Below are positions 32,841 through 41,022 of a stretch of DNA of 64,000 nucleotides, piece after piece. Within the stretch, counting starts at the first letter, position 1, and each line of letters begins with the position of its first letter. This stretch comes from Pacificoceanicola sp049803835 (lineage in GTDB: Bacteria > Pseudomonadota > Alphaproteobacteria > Rhodobacterales > Rhodobacteraceae). The translations under genes were made by a program, and so were the position numbers. Below the pieces are notes generated by a model. That model did not search any database. It was not told the origin of the DNA and saw nothing but the letters and a program-made list of their open reading frames with translations. The stretch lies in assembly GCF_049803835.1 (NCBI RefSeq), contig NZ_JBNAGK010000011.1:176897-240896 (forward strand), read 5' to 3'.

Positions 32841-34040
32841 ATGGATGATAGAAACATGGGCCATCCGCAAGGGATAGGCTCGTCAGACATCGGCGCATTC
32901 GCCGACAGTCTTGCGGAGTCGCTCGACCGACAGATGAAGGTTGCGTTCGAGCCGGAGGTGCGCAAATCGCTGCGCCGCTTCAGCTCTACGGAAGTGGCCG
33001 AGGTGCTGCGCGTCAGCACGTCTAACCTGCGCAATCGTCACAAGGATGGCAGCTTTCCCGAGGTCCACACCGATGGACGCGGCCACAGGTTCTACACCGC
33101 CGAAGACGTAGACGCGTTGCGCACCATCCTGGCCCGGACCGGGAAGAACGCCGACGCGTACCGACCCGGACGCCGGGAAGGAGACCGGCTTCAGGTCATA
33201 TCGGTGGTGAATTTCAAGGGCGGCAGTTCAAAGACGACCGCGACCATCCATCTCGCACATCGCTATGCCCTGCGGGGCTACCGTGTACTTGTGCTTGATC
33301 TGGACCCGCAGGCCAGTCTGACGACGTTTTTCGGGTTCCGGCCGGAGCTCGAATTCGCCGAAGGCGGCACCATCTATGACGCCCTGCGCTACGAAGACCA
33401 GGTCCCCCTGTCGCACGTGATCCAGAAAACCTATTTCCACAAGCTCGACATGGTCCCCGCCGGCCTGATGCTGTCGGAGTATGAGACCGAGACGGCAAAC
33501 GCGCTGGCCCGCCGGGTTCAGCCGGTTTTCGCGGAACGGCTCGCTCTGGCGCTGGAGGAGGTCGAGGCCGACTACGACATCGTGCTGATCGACTGTCCCC
33601 CACAGCTGGGCTTCCTCACACTGACAGCCTTGGCCGCCTCGACCGGCCTTCTGGTGACCGTGGTGCCCGGCATGCTCGACATCGCGTCGATGAGCCAGTT
33701 TCTCAAGTTGGCGTCCGAGACCGTCAAGGCGGTCGAAGACGCCATCGGGCGGCGGGTTACCTGGGACTTCGTCAAGTTCCTGATCACCCGGTACGAGCCC
33801 TCGGACGGGCCGCAAACGCAGATGGCCGGGTACCTGCGGTCTATCCTCGCAGGCCAGGTCATGACGGAGCCGATGCTGAAGTCGACCGCCATTTCCGACG
33901 CCGGCATGACACAGCAGACAATTTACGAGGTCGACCCGAGCCAGCTCATCCGCAAGACGATCGACCGGGCTTTGACCAGCGTAAACAGCGTGGCCGATGA
34001 ACTCGAACAGACGATCCAGCTGGCGTGGGGGCGGCGCTGA
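32841..34040 (+). CDS. repA: RepA, ParA-type partition ATPase of a repABC replicon
   Basis: The 399-residue protein has an N-terminal MerR-like HTH (FSSTEVAEVLRVSTSNLRNRHKDGSFP, residues 47-73, then GHRFYTAEDVDALR) and a ParA ATPase domain with deviant Walker A NFKGGSSKTT (124-133), A' motif LDLDPQASLT, and Walker B IVLIDCPPQLGFLT. RepA proteins of repABC plasmids partition the replicon with RepB and repress the operon. An upstream in-frame ATG at 32781 lies inside the inverted repeat region, so 32841 is preferred. RepB follows with a one-base overlap. Confidence 0.93.
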   Translation: MDDRNMGHPQGIGSSDIGAFADSLAESLDRQMKVAFEPEVRKSLRRFSSTEVAEVLRVSTSNLRNRHKDGSFPEVHTDGRGHRFYTAEDVDALRTILARTGKNADAYRPGRREGDRLQVISVVNFKGGSSKTTATIHLAHRYALRGYRVLVLDLDPQASLTTFFGFRPELEFAEGGTIYDALRYEDQVPLSHVIQKTYFHKLDMVPAGLMLSEYETETANALARRVQPVFAERLALALEEVEADYDIVLIDCPPQLGFLTLTALAASTGLLVTVVPGMLDIASMSQFLKLASETVKAVEDAIGRRVTWDFVKFLITRYEPSDGPQTQMAGYLRSILAGQVMTEPMLKSTAISDAGMTQQTIYEVDPSQLIRKTIDRALTSVNSVADELEQTIQLAWGRR

Positions 34041-35008
34041 TGGCACGCAAGATCTTCAACCAGCCCCCGAAAGAGGAATCAGCCGCCGAGGCCCCCTCCC
34101 CTGCCCCGGCCAAGCCCGCGAAATTGCCCGGTTCTGTGGGTGGGTTGCGCGACTCCCTGCGGGAAATCACCGCCAATTCGATCCGCGATATCGACCCTGA
34201 GCGGATCGACATGGACGGCCTGCGGGACCGCCTGACGCTTGAAGATGCCAGCATAGACGATCTCGCCGAAAGCATTCGGAAGCATGGTCAGCAAGTGCCG
34301 ATCATGGTCCGCCCCTCGGACCAGCCGGATCGCTATCGCATCGTCTATGGTCGACGCAGGCTTGCAGCCATCCGAAAGATCGGCGGGCCGGTCAAGGCAA
34401 TTGTGCGAACACTGAGCGACGACGCCTCTCTGATCGCGCAAGGCCAGGAAAACAATCTGCGTCTCGACCCATCATTTATAGAAAAATCGTTGTTTATCAA
34501 AGAGATGCAGGAGGCTGGCTACAAACCTGGTGTGATTCAGGACGCCTTGGGCCTGACCCGGCAAGGGGTCTCCAACCATCGCGTGGTGATCGAGCAGTTG
34601 CCGGACGATCTCGTCCGTCTGATCGGTCCGGCCCATGGTATCGGTCGCCGGCAATGGGGCGACCTGGCGGCACTCTCGCCGAAGCTGCCAGTGGTGGACA
34701 TCGCCAGAAGCACGCTCGCCGCTCTCACTGAGGACATCCCGAGCGCCGAGAAGTTTCAAGCTGTCTACGCCGCCTGTACAAGCCGGATGCGCACCGCAAC
34801 CAGGCCAGACGCGAGCAGTCGGAATACGGTCGTCAGGGACACTGGCGGCAACCCTGTCGGAACGCTTTCGGTGGACAGCAAGACGGTGGCCATCAAGATC
34901 ACCCGCAAGGACAACCCGGAATTCGGCCAATGGCTCGAAGAACGCGCGGAAACGACACTGCGCGCACTGTTCGACCAATGGCAGGATGAGCGAGGCTCGG
35001 GGACCTGA
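34040..35008 (+). CDS. repB: RepB, ParB-type centromere-binding protein
   Basis: The 322-residue protein has the RepB/ParB order: a proline-rich N-terminus that contacts RepA, then the ParB/Srx-like domain (RLTLEDASIDDLAESIRKHGQQVPIMVRP, RYRIVYGRRRLAAIR at about 97-112 and AQGQENNLRLDPSFIEKSLFI), an HTH near IQDALGLTRQGVSNHRVVIEQL, and a helical C-terminus. It would bind parS sites; candidate palindromes lie in and after repC. The start overlaps repA as TGATG. Confidence 0.93.
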   Translation: MARKIFNQPPKEESAAEAPSPAPAKPAKLPGSVGGLRDSLREITANSIRDIDPERIDMDGLRDRLTLEDASIDDLAESIRKHGQQVPIMVRPSDQPDRYRIVYGRRRLAAIRKIGGPVKAIVRTLSDDASLIAQGQENNLRLDPSFIEKSLFIKEMQEAGYKPGVIQDALGLTRQGVSNHRVVIEQLPDDLVRLIGPAHGIGRRQWGDLAALSPKLPVVDIARSTLAALTEDIPSAEKFQAVYAACTSRMRTATRPDASSRNTVVRDTGGNPVGTLSVDSKTVAIKITRKDNPEFGQWLEERAETTLRALFDQWQDERGSGT

Positions 35009-35054
35009 TCCCCGGTCAAACCCGTAAACACGAGCAGAGGAGCAAGACGAAGAC

Positions 35055-35111
35055 CAGAAAGAAAAGAGCCCCCCAAGGTTTCCCCCGGAGAGCCCTCATC
35101 ATCTGATTAGC
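35055..35111 (-). ncRNA. Candidate antisense counter-transcribed RNA between repB and repC
   Basis: On the reverse strand TTGACC (35141-35146) and TACATC (35118-35123) are spaced by 17 bases, a good sigma-70 promoter. Transcription from about 35111 leftward would meet an eight-pair hairpin with a GAAA loop (35071-35090, three G-U pairs) followed by TCTTTTCTTT (35067-35058). The predicted RNA is about 55 bases, the size and place of the ctRNAs that inhibit repC in known repABC operons. Directly seen: promoter, hairpin and T-rich tract. Inferred: the function. Confidence 0.62.
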
Positions 35112-35149
35112 ACCCAAGATGTAGCAATCTCCGACATGGCGGTCAAGAG

Positions 35150-35172
35150 CCACCGATTCGGTGGACGTCTTT
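35150..35172 (+). terminator. Hairpin with T-run in the repC leader (possible attenuator)
   Basis: CCACCG-ATT-CGGTGG (35150-35164) is followed by ACGTCTTTTT on the plus strand. It lies between the antisense promoter and repC, so it could act as the attenuator through which the antisense RNA limits repC. Confidence 0.5.
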
Positions 35173-35248
35173 TTATTGCCTTTTCTCGCCGGAAACTGCG
35201 GGAAGAGCCGGGGAAGGTATGGGCCAGACCGGTCATCGTTCCATAATC

Positions 35249-36349
35249 ATGGCATTCACTCGACTTTCTATACAGGCCACCCGCCCCGAGTCCGGCGCGG
35301 GTCATGACACCACCGCTGAGCGCGACATCTGGGCCATCTTCCGTGCGCTCCGGGACACGCGCGCCCTGTTCGGGCTCCGGCCGGGGCACGTCCAGACGCT
35401 GCAGGCCATGCTGAGCTTTCTCCGGCCCGGTCACGGCGAAACCGTATTCGCATCCAACCGCGAAATCTGTCGCCGTGTTGGCGGAATCGACGAACGCACC
35501 CTGCGCAGGCACATTGATCGCTTCATCGCTCTCGGGTTCATGCATCGTCAGGACAGCCCGAATTGCAAGCGGTATCGAGTGACATCGTCCGACGGCGACT
35601 CCATCAGTTTTGGCCTGTCTCTTGCCCCACTTATGCAGCGCGCGGGGGAATTGCTTGCCGCAGCCCAGGAGCAGGAAAACGCACGCCGGGATCGCCTGTT
35701 CCTGCGCAAGCAGATCCTGACAAAACTCGCTGTGCTCGACGAAGCGCAGCGCGGGAACACCCTTTCTTCGGATGTGCGCCGCACCTTGCGGCGGAACCTC
35801 TCGCTTGCTGAATATCGGGCCCTATTGTCTGAAATCACGGTCGTATGCGAGGACTTGTCCACCACGGTGGACGTGCCCGAACCATGCAAACTGCCCGCCA
35901 ACGACGGTCATAATGTCCGGCACCATTCTAGGTCTATAAAAGAACAAAAAGATATGGAAACGCCAGAGAGCGCGGACATTCCGACCTTTCAGGAACTGAC
36001 TGCGGTCTGTGACCAGGCAGTCTCCTTCTCAGCAACGCCGTTGGACAGCTGGGTCGCTATCGAAAGTCATGCCCGAATCCTAGCACCCATGGTGGGCATT
36101 CACATCACGAAGTTCGAAAAGGCTTTGAAAGAGGTTGGTTCGAGAAAGGCGTCCTGCGCCATATTTCTCATTTTGCAGCTCGGAAGCAGGATCAGGGATT
36201 TCGCCGCATACTTTCACAGCGTCACCCTCGGCCGAAGAAGGTCAGACTTCGATCCGTCAAAACTCGTGGCTCAACTCTTGCGCAACGCGCCTTCGGCCCT
36301 GCGTGTCCACCGCGGTGGACACGCACGACACCGGGCAGCGGATACCTGA
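35249..36349 (+). CDS. repC: RepC replication initiator
   Basis: The protein (366 residues from ATG 35249) shows the RepC N-terminal domain: IWAIFRALRDTRALFGLRPGHVQTLQAMLSFLRPG, TVFASNREICRRVGGIDERTLRRHIDRFIALGFMHRQDS and FGLSLAPLMQRAGEL. The C-terminal part has the helical LGSRIRDFAAYFHSVTLGRRRSDFDPSKLV. RepC initiates replication, usually within its own gene. ATG 35219 is in frame and has GGGGAAGG almost touching it, so the start is uncertain. Two GTCCACC palindromes lie inside the coding sequence, and one is the codons for VHRGGHA at the C-terminus. Confidence 0.92.
   Translation: MAFTRLSIQATRPESGAGHDTTAERDIWAIFRALRDTRALFGLRPGHVQTLQAMLSFLRPGHGETVFASNREICRRVGGIDERTLRRHIDRFIALGFMHRQDSPNCKRYRVTSSDGDSISFGLSLAPLMQRAGELLAAAQEQENARRDRLFLRKQILTKLAVLDEAQRGNTLSSDVRRTLRRNLSLAEYRALLSEITVVCEDLSTTVDVPEPCKLPANDGHNVRHHSRSIKEQKDMETPESADIPTFQELTAVCDQAVSFSATPLDSWVAIESHARILAPMVGIHITKFEKALKEVGSRKASCAIFLILQLGSRIRDFAAYFHSVTLGRRRSDFDPSKLVAQLLRNAPSALRVHRGGHARHRAADT
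35857..35872. repeat. GTCCACC/GGTGGAC palindrome, copy 1 (parS candidate)
   Basis: GTCCACC-AC-GGTGGAC lies within repC. Only the central dinucleotide breaks symmetry. It shares its arms with the copies at 36301-36324 and 36590-36611, and it matches the repABC parS layout GTtnnnnGCnnnnaAC apart from single changes. Confidence 0.65.
35915..35965. other. AT-rich stretch within repC (possible replication origin)
   Basis: The run from 35915 to 35965, with TCTATAAAAGAACAAAAAG, is much more AT-rich than the surrounding repC sequence. In repABC plasmids the origin has been placed in an AT-rich part of repC, so this is the natural candidate. Position is the only evidence. Confidence 0.4.
36301..36324. 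repeat. GTCCACC/GGTGGAC palindrome, copy 2 (parS candidate)
   Basis: The core GTCCACCGCGGTGGAC (36305-36320) is extended by GCGT and ACGC to a perfect 24-bp palindrome at the 3' end of repC. The centre is GC, as in known repABC centromere sites. Confidence 0.72.
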
Positions 36350-36942
36350 CCTGAAACTGAACACGTGACATGACCGAGTCATCCCAACATCGAACATGCG
36401 CGCTGCTTGCTCGAAGCCGGCGGTCAGATTTCCGGGACAAGGGACAGCGAACCAGATTCTCAGGCTCACACCACAACGTGTCTTGTTGTATTCGTCTGAT
36501 AGACACGGTCGGGCACCGGGGTTCTTTGTCCAGGAGGCACGAGGGGTGTCGGACCAGACCCACGAGTCAAACCCGCCAGTGCTCGAAGACTTGTCCACCG
36601 CGGTGGACAAGATGACTTTGCAACCGGCACTTCCAAGGGGAACGAATGATAACTGTCCTGCCGGGTTACTCCGTTTGGATACAAAGCGCCGCGTCAGGTG
36701 GGATGGGCAAGGGGAGCAACGGCAAGCCAGAGGTCTCTTTCGTTAGCCCCATGACTCTTGCACATGTCACACAAGAAGCGCTTGATCGACACTTCTCTTC
36801 GAAGTCACGCGACGCCATGCCATCGAAAGCCCCGAGTGGCTGCAACAGACTGCCATATCCAAGTCGCGGACTGCCCAGCGGAAGCCGCTGAAACTCGCCT
36901 TGGTCCCGTTTCAACCATCCCTTCTTGGGCATGGTGAAACGG
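36350..36942. other. 593-bp gap after repC without a recognised gene
   Basis: No coding sequence here has family resemblance or convincing codon use; short open frames exist in several phases. The region holds the third GTCCACC palindrome at 36590-36611. GC content is somewhat lower than in the flanking genes. A decayed gene cannot be excluded. Confidence 0.5.
36590..36611. repeat. GTCCACC/GGTGGAC palindrome, copy 3 (parS candidate)
   Basis: The core GTCCACCGCGGTGGAC (36593-36608) is extended by CTT and AAG to a perfect 22-bp palindrome, 240 bases after the repC stop. It shares 16 identical core bases with copy 2. Confidence 0.72.
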
Positions 36943-37455
36943 TCACAAACGGCCCAAGCGGTTCTCGTCGTCAATCACAGCAAGCGTGCATTGCGCCCCG
37001 GACCATGTCCAGAGAACGATATTGAGACTGCTCTCGGACGCCCCTTTTGCAAAACTGCGGATCAGCAAGCCCGCGAAGCCGTCCGCGATCAGTTTTCGTG
37101 CCACGTCCTGCGAAGGAACTGGCCGCCCGTCCAGCATCGCGGCCCGCCAGCCAGAGTCGGCAAGGTGATGCGGCGATACGCCAAGGTCCCGAAGGCTTTC
37201 TGGATCCTGCGTGTCGAAGATCGGACCGAGATCGGCACGATAACTCACGAGCACCGTGGGTTGCAGACTGCCCACCTGGTTGGCTTCGCGGAGGGCAGTG
37301 GCGGGATCGAGCGCAGTATAGAGCGCGGGTGTTCCTTTTGGATTGAACCGCCCGCCATGCAGCTCGGCGCCACGACCAGACAATGGGTCGCGGGCATAGA
37401 CGGGGTTCAGGGCCCGATAGAGAGGTCCTGCGTAACGGCCGTCCGTCAGCGGCAT
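36943..37455 (-). CDS. RES-domain toxin (NAD+ phosphorylase family)
   Basis: The 170-residue protein has the RES domain: YRALNPVYARDPLSGRG with the conserved Arg, GGRFNPKGTPALYTALDPATALREAN with the conserved Tyr and Glu, and a late SSLNIVLW segment carrying the conserved Ser. RES toxins deplete NAD+ when freed from their antitoxin. The start overlaps the antitoxin stop as TGATG. Placement beside repABC fits post-segregational maintenance of the replicon. Confidence 0.9.
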   Translation of the reverse strand: MPLTDGRYAGPLYRALNPVYARDPLSGRGAELHGGRFNPKGTPALYTALDPATALREANQVGSLQPTVLVSYRADLGPIFDTQDPESLRDLGVSPHHLADSGWRAAMLDGRPVPSQDVARKLIADGFAGLLIRSFAKGASESSLNIVLWTWSGAQCTLAVIDDENRLGRL

Positions 37456-37817
37456 CAGGCGAAGACGCCCGCGTCGACCGCGTCGATGTATTCGAGAACC
37501 TGTTGCGCCTTGCCATCCTGAACCAGTTGCATGGCAGTCCGTCCATCGAAACCGGGCAGGGGTTCAGACCGATACCACGCATAGGCCATCAACTCCGAGC
37601 CAAAACGCGGCTCGATCTTGTTGAGGACCTCGACGAGTTCCCGCAGCCGACGTTGGGTCTTGTCCGACAGGATACGCGTGCGCCGTTGCAACGCGTCCTT
37701 GCCAAGCCCCACGGTCATGGCTACCTCTTCGGAGGACGTCCGGAGAACCGCTGCGATCTTGCGAGGTTCGAAATGTCCGTCTTCCGCAAGTTTGGCGAAT
37801 TGCATCAGCGTCTCCAT
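37455..37817 (-). CDS. Xre/MbcA/ParS-type antitoxin
   Basis: A 120-residue protein with an N-terminal HTH-like half (HFEPRKIAAVLRTSSEEVAMTVGLGKDAL) and a C-terminal toxin-binding domain: RRLRELVEVLNKIEPRFGSELMAYAWYRSEPLPGFDGRTAMQLVQDGKAQQVLEYID, the DUF2384/MbcA layout including the conserved W/YxxxPLPGF-like stretch. It neutralises the RES toxin encoded next and represses the operon. An inverted repeat lies just upstream. Confidence 0.9.
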   Translation of the reverse strand: METLMQFAKLAEDGHFEPRKIAAVLRTSSEEVAMTVGLGKDALQRRTRILSDKTQRRLRELVEVLNKIEPRFGSELMAYAWYRSEPLPGFDGRTAMQLVQDGKAQQVLEYIDAVDAGVFA

Positions 37818-37822
37818 CGGTA

Positions 37823-37848
37823 ATTATGACAGTATATAGCGTCATAAT
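37823..37848. promoter_or_regulatory. Operator of the RES/Xre operon
   Basis: ATTATGAC (37823-37830) and GTCATAAT (37841-37848) are perfect eight-base arms separated by AGTATATAGC, which contains a TATA-like -10 element. It lies six bases upstream of the antitoxin start, fitting antitoxin autorepression. Confidence 0.7.
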
Positions 37849-38003
37849 CGCCGGAAATCAAGCCCGAGCGGGATGGCAGCCATGGACAGGGCAGGGGGAG
37901 CCTTCGCGGCGCGGATTTCGCCCGGAACCAAACGTCATGGCAGTCGCCCCGCGATCACCTGTGACCCGCCGCCGACGGTCCACCCCGGCGGTGCGGTCAG
38001 ACG

Positions 38004-38846
38004 TCAGTCTGCACCGGCTTCGAGTGCAGTGCGCAGGGCTACCGGATCGAGCGGTCGGCCCAATGAGAAGTGCGCCCAGGCGTGCACGCCCTGCCAGAAG
38101 AACAGCTCGTACCCGGAGATGATCGTCAGTCCGGCCTTGGCCGCATTCGTCAGGAACTCCGTCTCGACTGGTGTATAGACCGCGTCGAAGGCCCATTGAG
38201 CACCGGACATGGCAGGGGAGGGCAGGGGGGGGCCGCCGTAGCCGACCATCCCGACAGGGGTGCCATTCAACACCCCCTGCGCGCCTGCCGCAGCCTCCGA
38301 AGCATCGCCGAAGGTCACGATGCGGCACGAGGTTCCCATGGCGCGCAGGTCGGACGCCAGGGCTTCGGCCTTGCCCGCATCGCGGTCAACCAACCGGATT
38401 TCTTCCGCCTCCAGCGACAGCAGTCCGAACGCCAGAGCCCGCCCGACACCGCCGGTGCCGATAAGGCAACACACGCCCGGGCCGCTGTCCCGAACGCCTT
38501 GGTAGGCGGCGACGAAGCCGGTGTAATCGGTGTTCAGCCCACGCGGGCCGTCCGGTTCGAACAGGACTGTATTCACTGCACCGATGGCGGCGACATGTGG
38601 ATCGGGGACGGTGACCTTCTTCGCAGCACGCTCCTTGTATGGATAGGTCACGTTGATCCCGCGATAGCCGCGTCCGGTACAACGGTCGAAAACCTCGTCG
38701 AAGCTCTCTCCCAGATCACTCGGGATCAGCCGATCGTACTGAACGGTCACGCCCGATTGAGCACCCGCCAGCCTGTGCAGCAGCGGCGAGCGGGACCGGG
38801 CGATGTTGTCGCCGATCAGTCCCAGTTTGAGATCCGCCTCCGCCAT
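38004..38846 (-). CDS. Shikimate/quinate dehydrogenase-like protein (AroE family)
   Basis: The 280-residue protein has the AroE signature: SRSPLLHRLAG for substrate binding, INVTYPYKE with catalytic K71, GLNTDYTGF with D107, a nucleotide-binding GTGGVGRALA near residue 129, and NGTPVGM. It oxidises or reduces a shikimate- or quinate-like compound with NAD(P). Its location three bases after the TctABC transporter genes and near a flavoprotein and TIM-barrel enzyme points to a catabolic rather than biosynthetic role. A dedicated chromosomal aroE is expected elsewhere. Confidence 0.87.
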   Translation of the reverse strand: MAEADLKLGLIGDNIARSRSPLLHRLAGAQSGVTVQYDRLIPSDLGESFDEVFDRCTGRGYRGINVTYPYKERAAKKVTVPDPHVAAIGAVNTVLFEPDGPRGLNTDYTGFVAAYQGVRDSGPGVCCLIGTGGVGRALAFGLLSLEAEEIRLVDRDAGKAEALASDLRAMGTSCRIVTFGDASEAAAGAQGVLNGTPVGMVGYGGPPLPSPAMSGAQWAFDAVYTPVETEFLTNAAKAGLTIISGYELFFWQGVHAWAHFSLGRPLDPVALRTALEAGAD

Positions 38847-38849
38847 GGC

Positions 38850-40352
38850 TCAGGCCTTTCCGAGCAGCTTCGCCTTGCCCCATCGCCAGGCAGGCGTCTG
38901 CGAGACAAAGACCAGAATGACGGCGATGAAGAGCGTCAGGCTGAGCGGGCTGGTGAGGATGCCGTGGAAGAACCGTCCCAGGTCCTCGCGCTCCGAAATG
39001 ATCGCCCGTCTCCAGTTGTCATCGAGCAGCCGAGACAGGATCACGCCGAGGATCACCGGGCCGAGGGGATAGCCGTAATGCCGCATGAAGTAGCCAAAGA
39101 CCCCGAAGCCGAGCATCCAGTAGACATCGGTAACGGCGTTGTTCACCGCGAATGCGCCGACAATCGACAGCAGCATGATGAGCGGGATCAGCACGGACCG
39201 CGGCATCTCGACGATCTTGGTGAACAGCTTGATCCCGGTCAGACCGAACAGCAGCATGAAGAAATTCGCCATGACGAGGCAGCCTACGATGAACCAGAAC
39301 ATGTCCGGCTTCTCGATCATCAGCATCGGGCCAGGGTTCAGACCATGGATGAACAGCGCACCGATCATGATGGCGGTCACCGCGTCGCCGGGAATGCCGA
39401 GCGTCATCATCGGGATGAAGGCTCCGCCGACGGCGGCGTTGTTGGCGGTTTCCGGGGCCACGAGGCCTTCCATCGCCCCCTGGCCGAACGGAACATCCGG
39501 ATTCTTGGTCACGCGCTTGGCGTGGTCATAGGCCATGAGGGCCGCGATGTCGCCGCCGGTGCCGGGCAGGGCGCCGATGATGACACCGATGGAGGACGTC
39601 TGCAGGCTGAGCGGCAGGTGTTTCCTGACGGTGGCCAGGGACGGCACGATGCGGGTGATCTTCTGGCGCACCGCGTCCTTGTCGACGTGGTGCAACTGCA
39701 GGAGCGCCTCGGAGACCCCGAACATGCCGATCATCACCGCGATGAAGGAGATGCCGCCGTTCAGCAGTTGCAGATCGAAGGTGAAGCGTTCGGTGAAGGT
39801 CAGCGGGTCGCGCCCCACCGCACCGATGGCGATACCGAGCGCTCCGGCGAAGATGCCTTTGACAAGGCTGCCCTGCGACAGCGAACCGACCAGAAGGATT
39901 CCCAGAATGGCGAGCAGCATGTAGTCCCGCGGCTGGAATTTCAGGGCGAAGTCCGAGACGAACGGTGCGGCCAGCGCCAGAACGCCGATCCCGATGAAAC
40001 CGCCGATGAAGCTCATCACGGTCGTCACGCCGATGGCGGTGCCCGCCTCGCCACGCTGCGCCATCGGATAACCATCCAGCGCCGTGGCGATAGCCGAGGG
40101 CGCTCCGGGGATGTTCAGCAGGATCGCGGTGCGCGAGCCGCCATAGACGCCGCCCATGTAGATGCCGATCATCAGCGAGATCGCGGGGTAGACGTCCCAG
40201 GAGAAGGTGAAGGAGATCAGGATCGACACCGCCATGGTGACGGAAAGACCCGGGATCGCGCCGACGTAAACGCCGGCAAAGGTGCCAAGGCCCACCAGCA
40301 ACAGCAGTTGCGGCTGGGTGAAGACCATGAAGAAATCCATGACGGCACTCAT
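38850..40352 (-). CDS. tctA: TctA-type large permease of tripartite tricarboxylate transporter
   Basis: The 500-residue membrane protein with about twelve helices contains TctA motifs: GVYVGAIPGLSVTMAVSILISFTF, IYMGGVYGGSRTAILLNIPGAPSAIATALDGYP and IIGALPGTGGDIAALMAYDHAKRVTKNP. It forms the channel of a binding-protein-dependent secondary transporter for carboxylates. It follows tctB with a four-base overlap. The likely substrate is the acid oxidised by the AroE-like and FAD enzymes of this locus. Confidence 0.93.
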   Translation of the reverse strand: MSAVMDFFMVFTQPQLLLLVGLGTFAGVYVGAIPGLSVTMAVSILISFTFSWDVYPAISLMIGIYMGGVYGGSRTAILLNIPGAPSAIATALDGYPMAQRGEAGTAIGVTTVMSFIGGFIGIGVLALAAPFVSDFALKFQPRDYMLLAILGILLVGSLSQGSLVKGIFAGALGIAIGAVGRDPLTFTERFTFDLQLLNGGISFIAVMIGMFGVSEALLQLHHVDKDAVRQKITRIVPSLATVRKHLPLSLQTSSIGVIIGALPGTGGDIAALMAYDHAKRVTKNPDVPFGQGAMEGLVAPETANNAAVGGAFIPMMTLGIPGDAVTAIMIGALFIHGLNPGPMLMIEKPDMFWFIVGCLVMANFFMLLFGLTGIKLFTKIVEMPRSVLIPLIMLLSIVGAFAVNNAVTDVYWMLGFGVFGYFMRHYGYPLGPVILGVILSRLLDDNWRRAIISEREDLGRFFHGILTSPLSLTLFIAVILVFVSQTPAWRWGKAKLLGKA

Positions 40353-40921
40353 TGCGCACCTCCCGAGACGAGCGCGCGAAACGCCTGGACCAGTTCGGCC
40401 TCGGGCACGATGCCGGCGGGCATGAGTACGGAGAAGACGATGCGGAAGATCAGCCAGATGATCAGCAGGGAAAGCAGCGCGATTCCGATGGTCCAGGGCC
40501 AGCCGCGCCGTCCGAGCACCTTGATCGCGACGATCAGGAACAGTGCCGAAACGGGCAGGAAGCCGACCGGCCGGAGCAGAACGCCGTAGCCGACGAGCAG
40601 GCCCACGAACAGGATCACGGTCCAGGGCAGGATGTCCTTCATCACCGTCTCGCTGCGGTCGAGCGGCAGTCGCACGGTCCTGAAAAGGACGAGCGCCGCG
40701 CTGATGACCATGACGACGGTGGTTGCCAGCGGTATCGAACGGGGGGATGACAGGCCGTTGGGACCAAAGGAATTCTCGATACCCCAGGCGTCGCGGGTGA
40801 GATAGAGGCTGGCCAGCAGCAGAAACCCTGCAAAGACCAGTTCCCCCGGGCGGCGTTTGCCCTGTTCACCGCCGGGCGTGGCGTCCGACGTGCCGTCGTG
40901 ATGGTCAGGATCAATCCTCAT
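40349..40921 (-). CDS. tctB: TctB-type small permease
   Basis: A 190-residue protein with four or five helices: ELVFAGFLLLASLYLTRDAWGI, LATTVVMVISAALVLF, ILPWTVILFVGLLVGYGVLL and ALLSLLIIWLIFRIVFSVLMPAG. The ATG at 40921 has GGAGGAGGG upstream. It is always paired with TctA. The N-terminal 25 residues are hydrophilic and His/Asp-rich. Confidence 0.88.
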   Translation of the reverse strand: MRIDPDHHDGTSDATPGGEQGKRRPGELVFAGFLLLASLYLTRDAWGIENSFGPNGLSSPRSIPLATTVVMVISAALVLFRTVRLPLDRSETVMKDILPWTVILFVGLLVGYGVLLRPVGFLPVSALFLIVAIKVLGRRGWPWTIGIALLSLLIIWLIFRIVFSVLMPAGIVPEAELVQAFRALVSGGAQ

Positions 40922-40950
40922 GGGGCCCTCCTCCCGTTGGATTTGCTCAG

Positions 40951-40984
40951 AAAAAAGGTGCCGCACCCGGTGGAATGCGGCACC
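40951..40984 (-). terminator. Terminator-like hairpin between tctC and tctB
   Basis: On the reverse strand GGTGCCGCA (40984-40976) pairs perfectly with TGCGGCACC (40965-40957), followed by TTTTTT (40956-40951). This nine-pair stem plus T-run in the 101-base gap should terminate most transcripts after tctC and allow limited read-through to tctB and tctA. Confidence 0.82.
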
Positions 40985-41022
40985 CGGAGTGATCTTGGGC
41001 CGGTGGCCCGACAAGAAGCCGG

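Noticed and set aside
36666..36974. A 102-codon minus-strand frame after repC
   Set aside because: No recognisable domain, no ribosome binding site and atypical composition; treated as non-coding.
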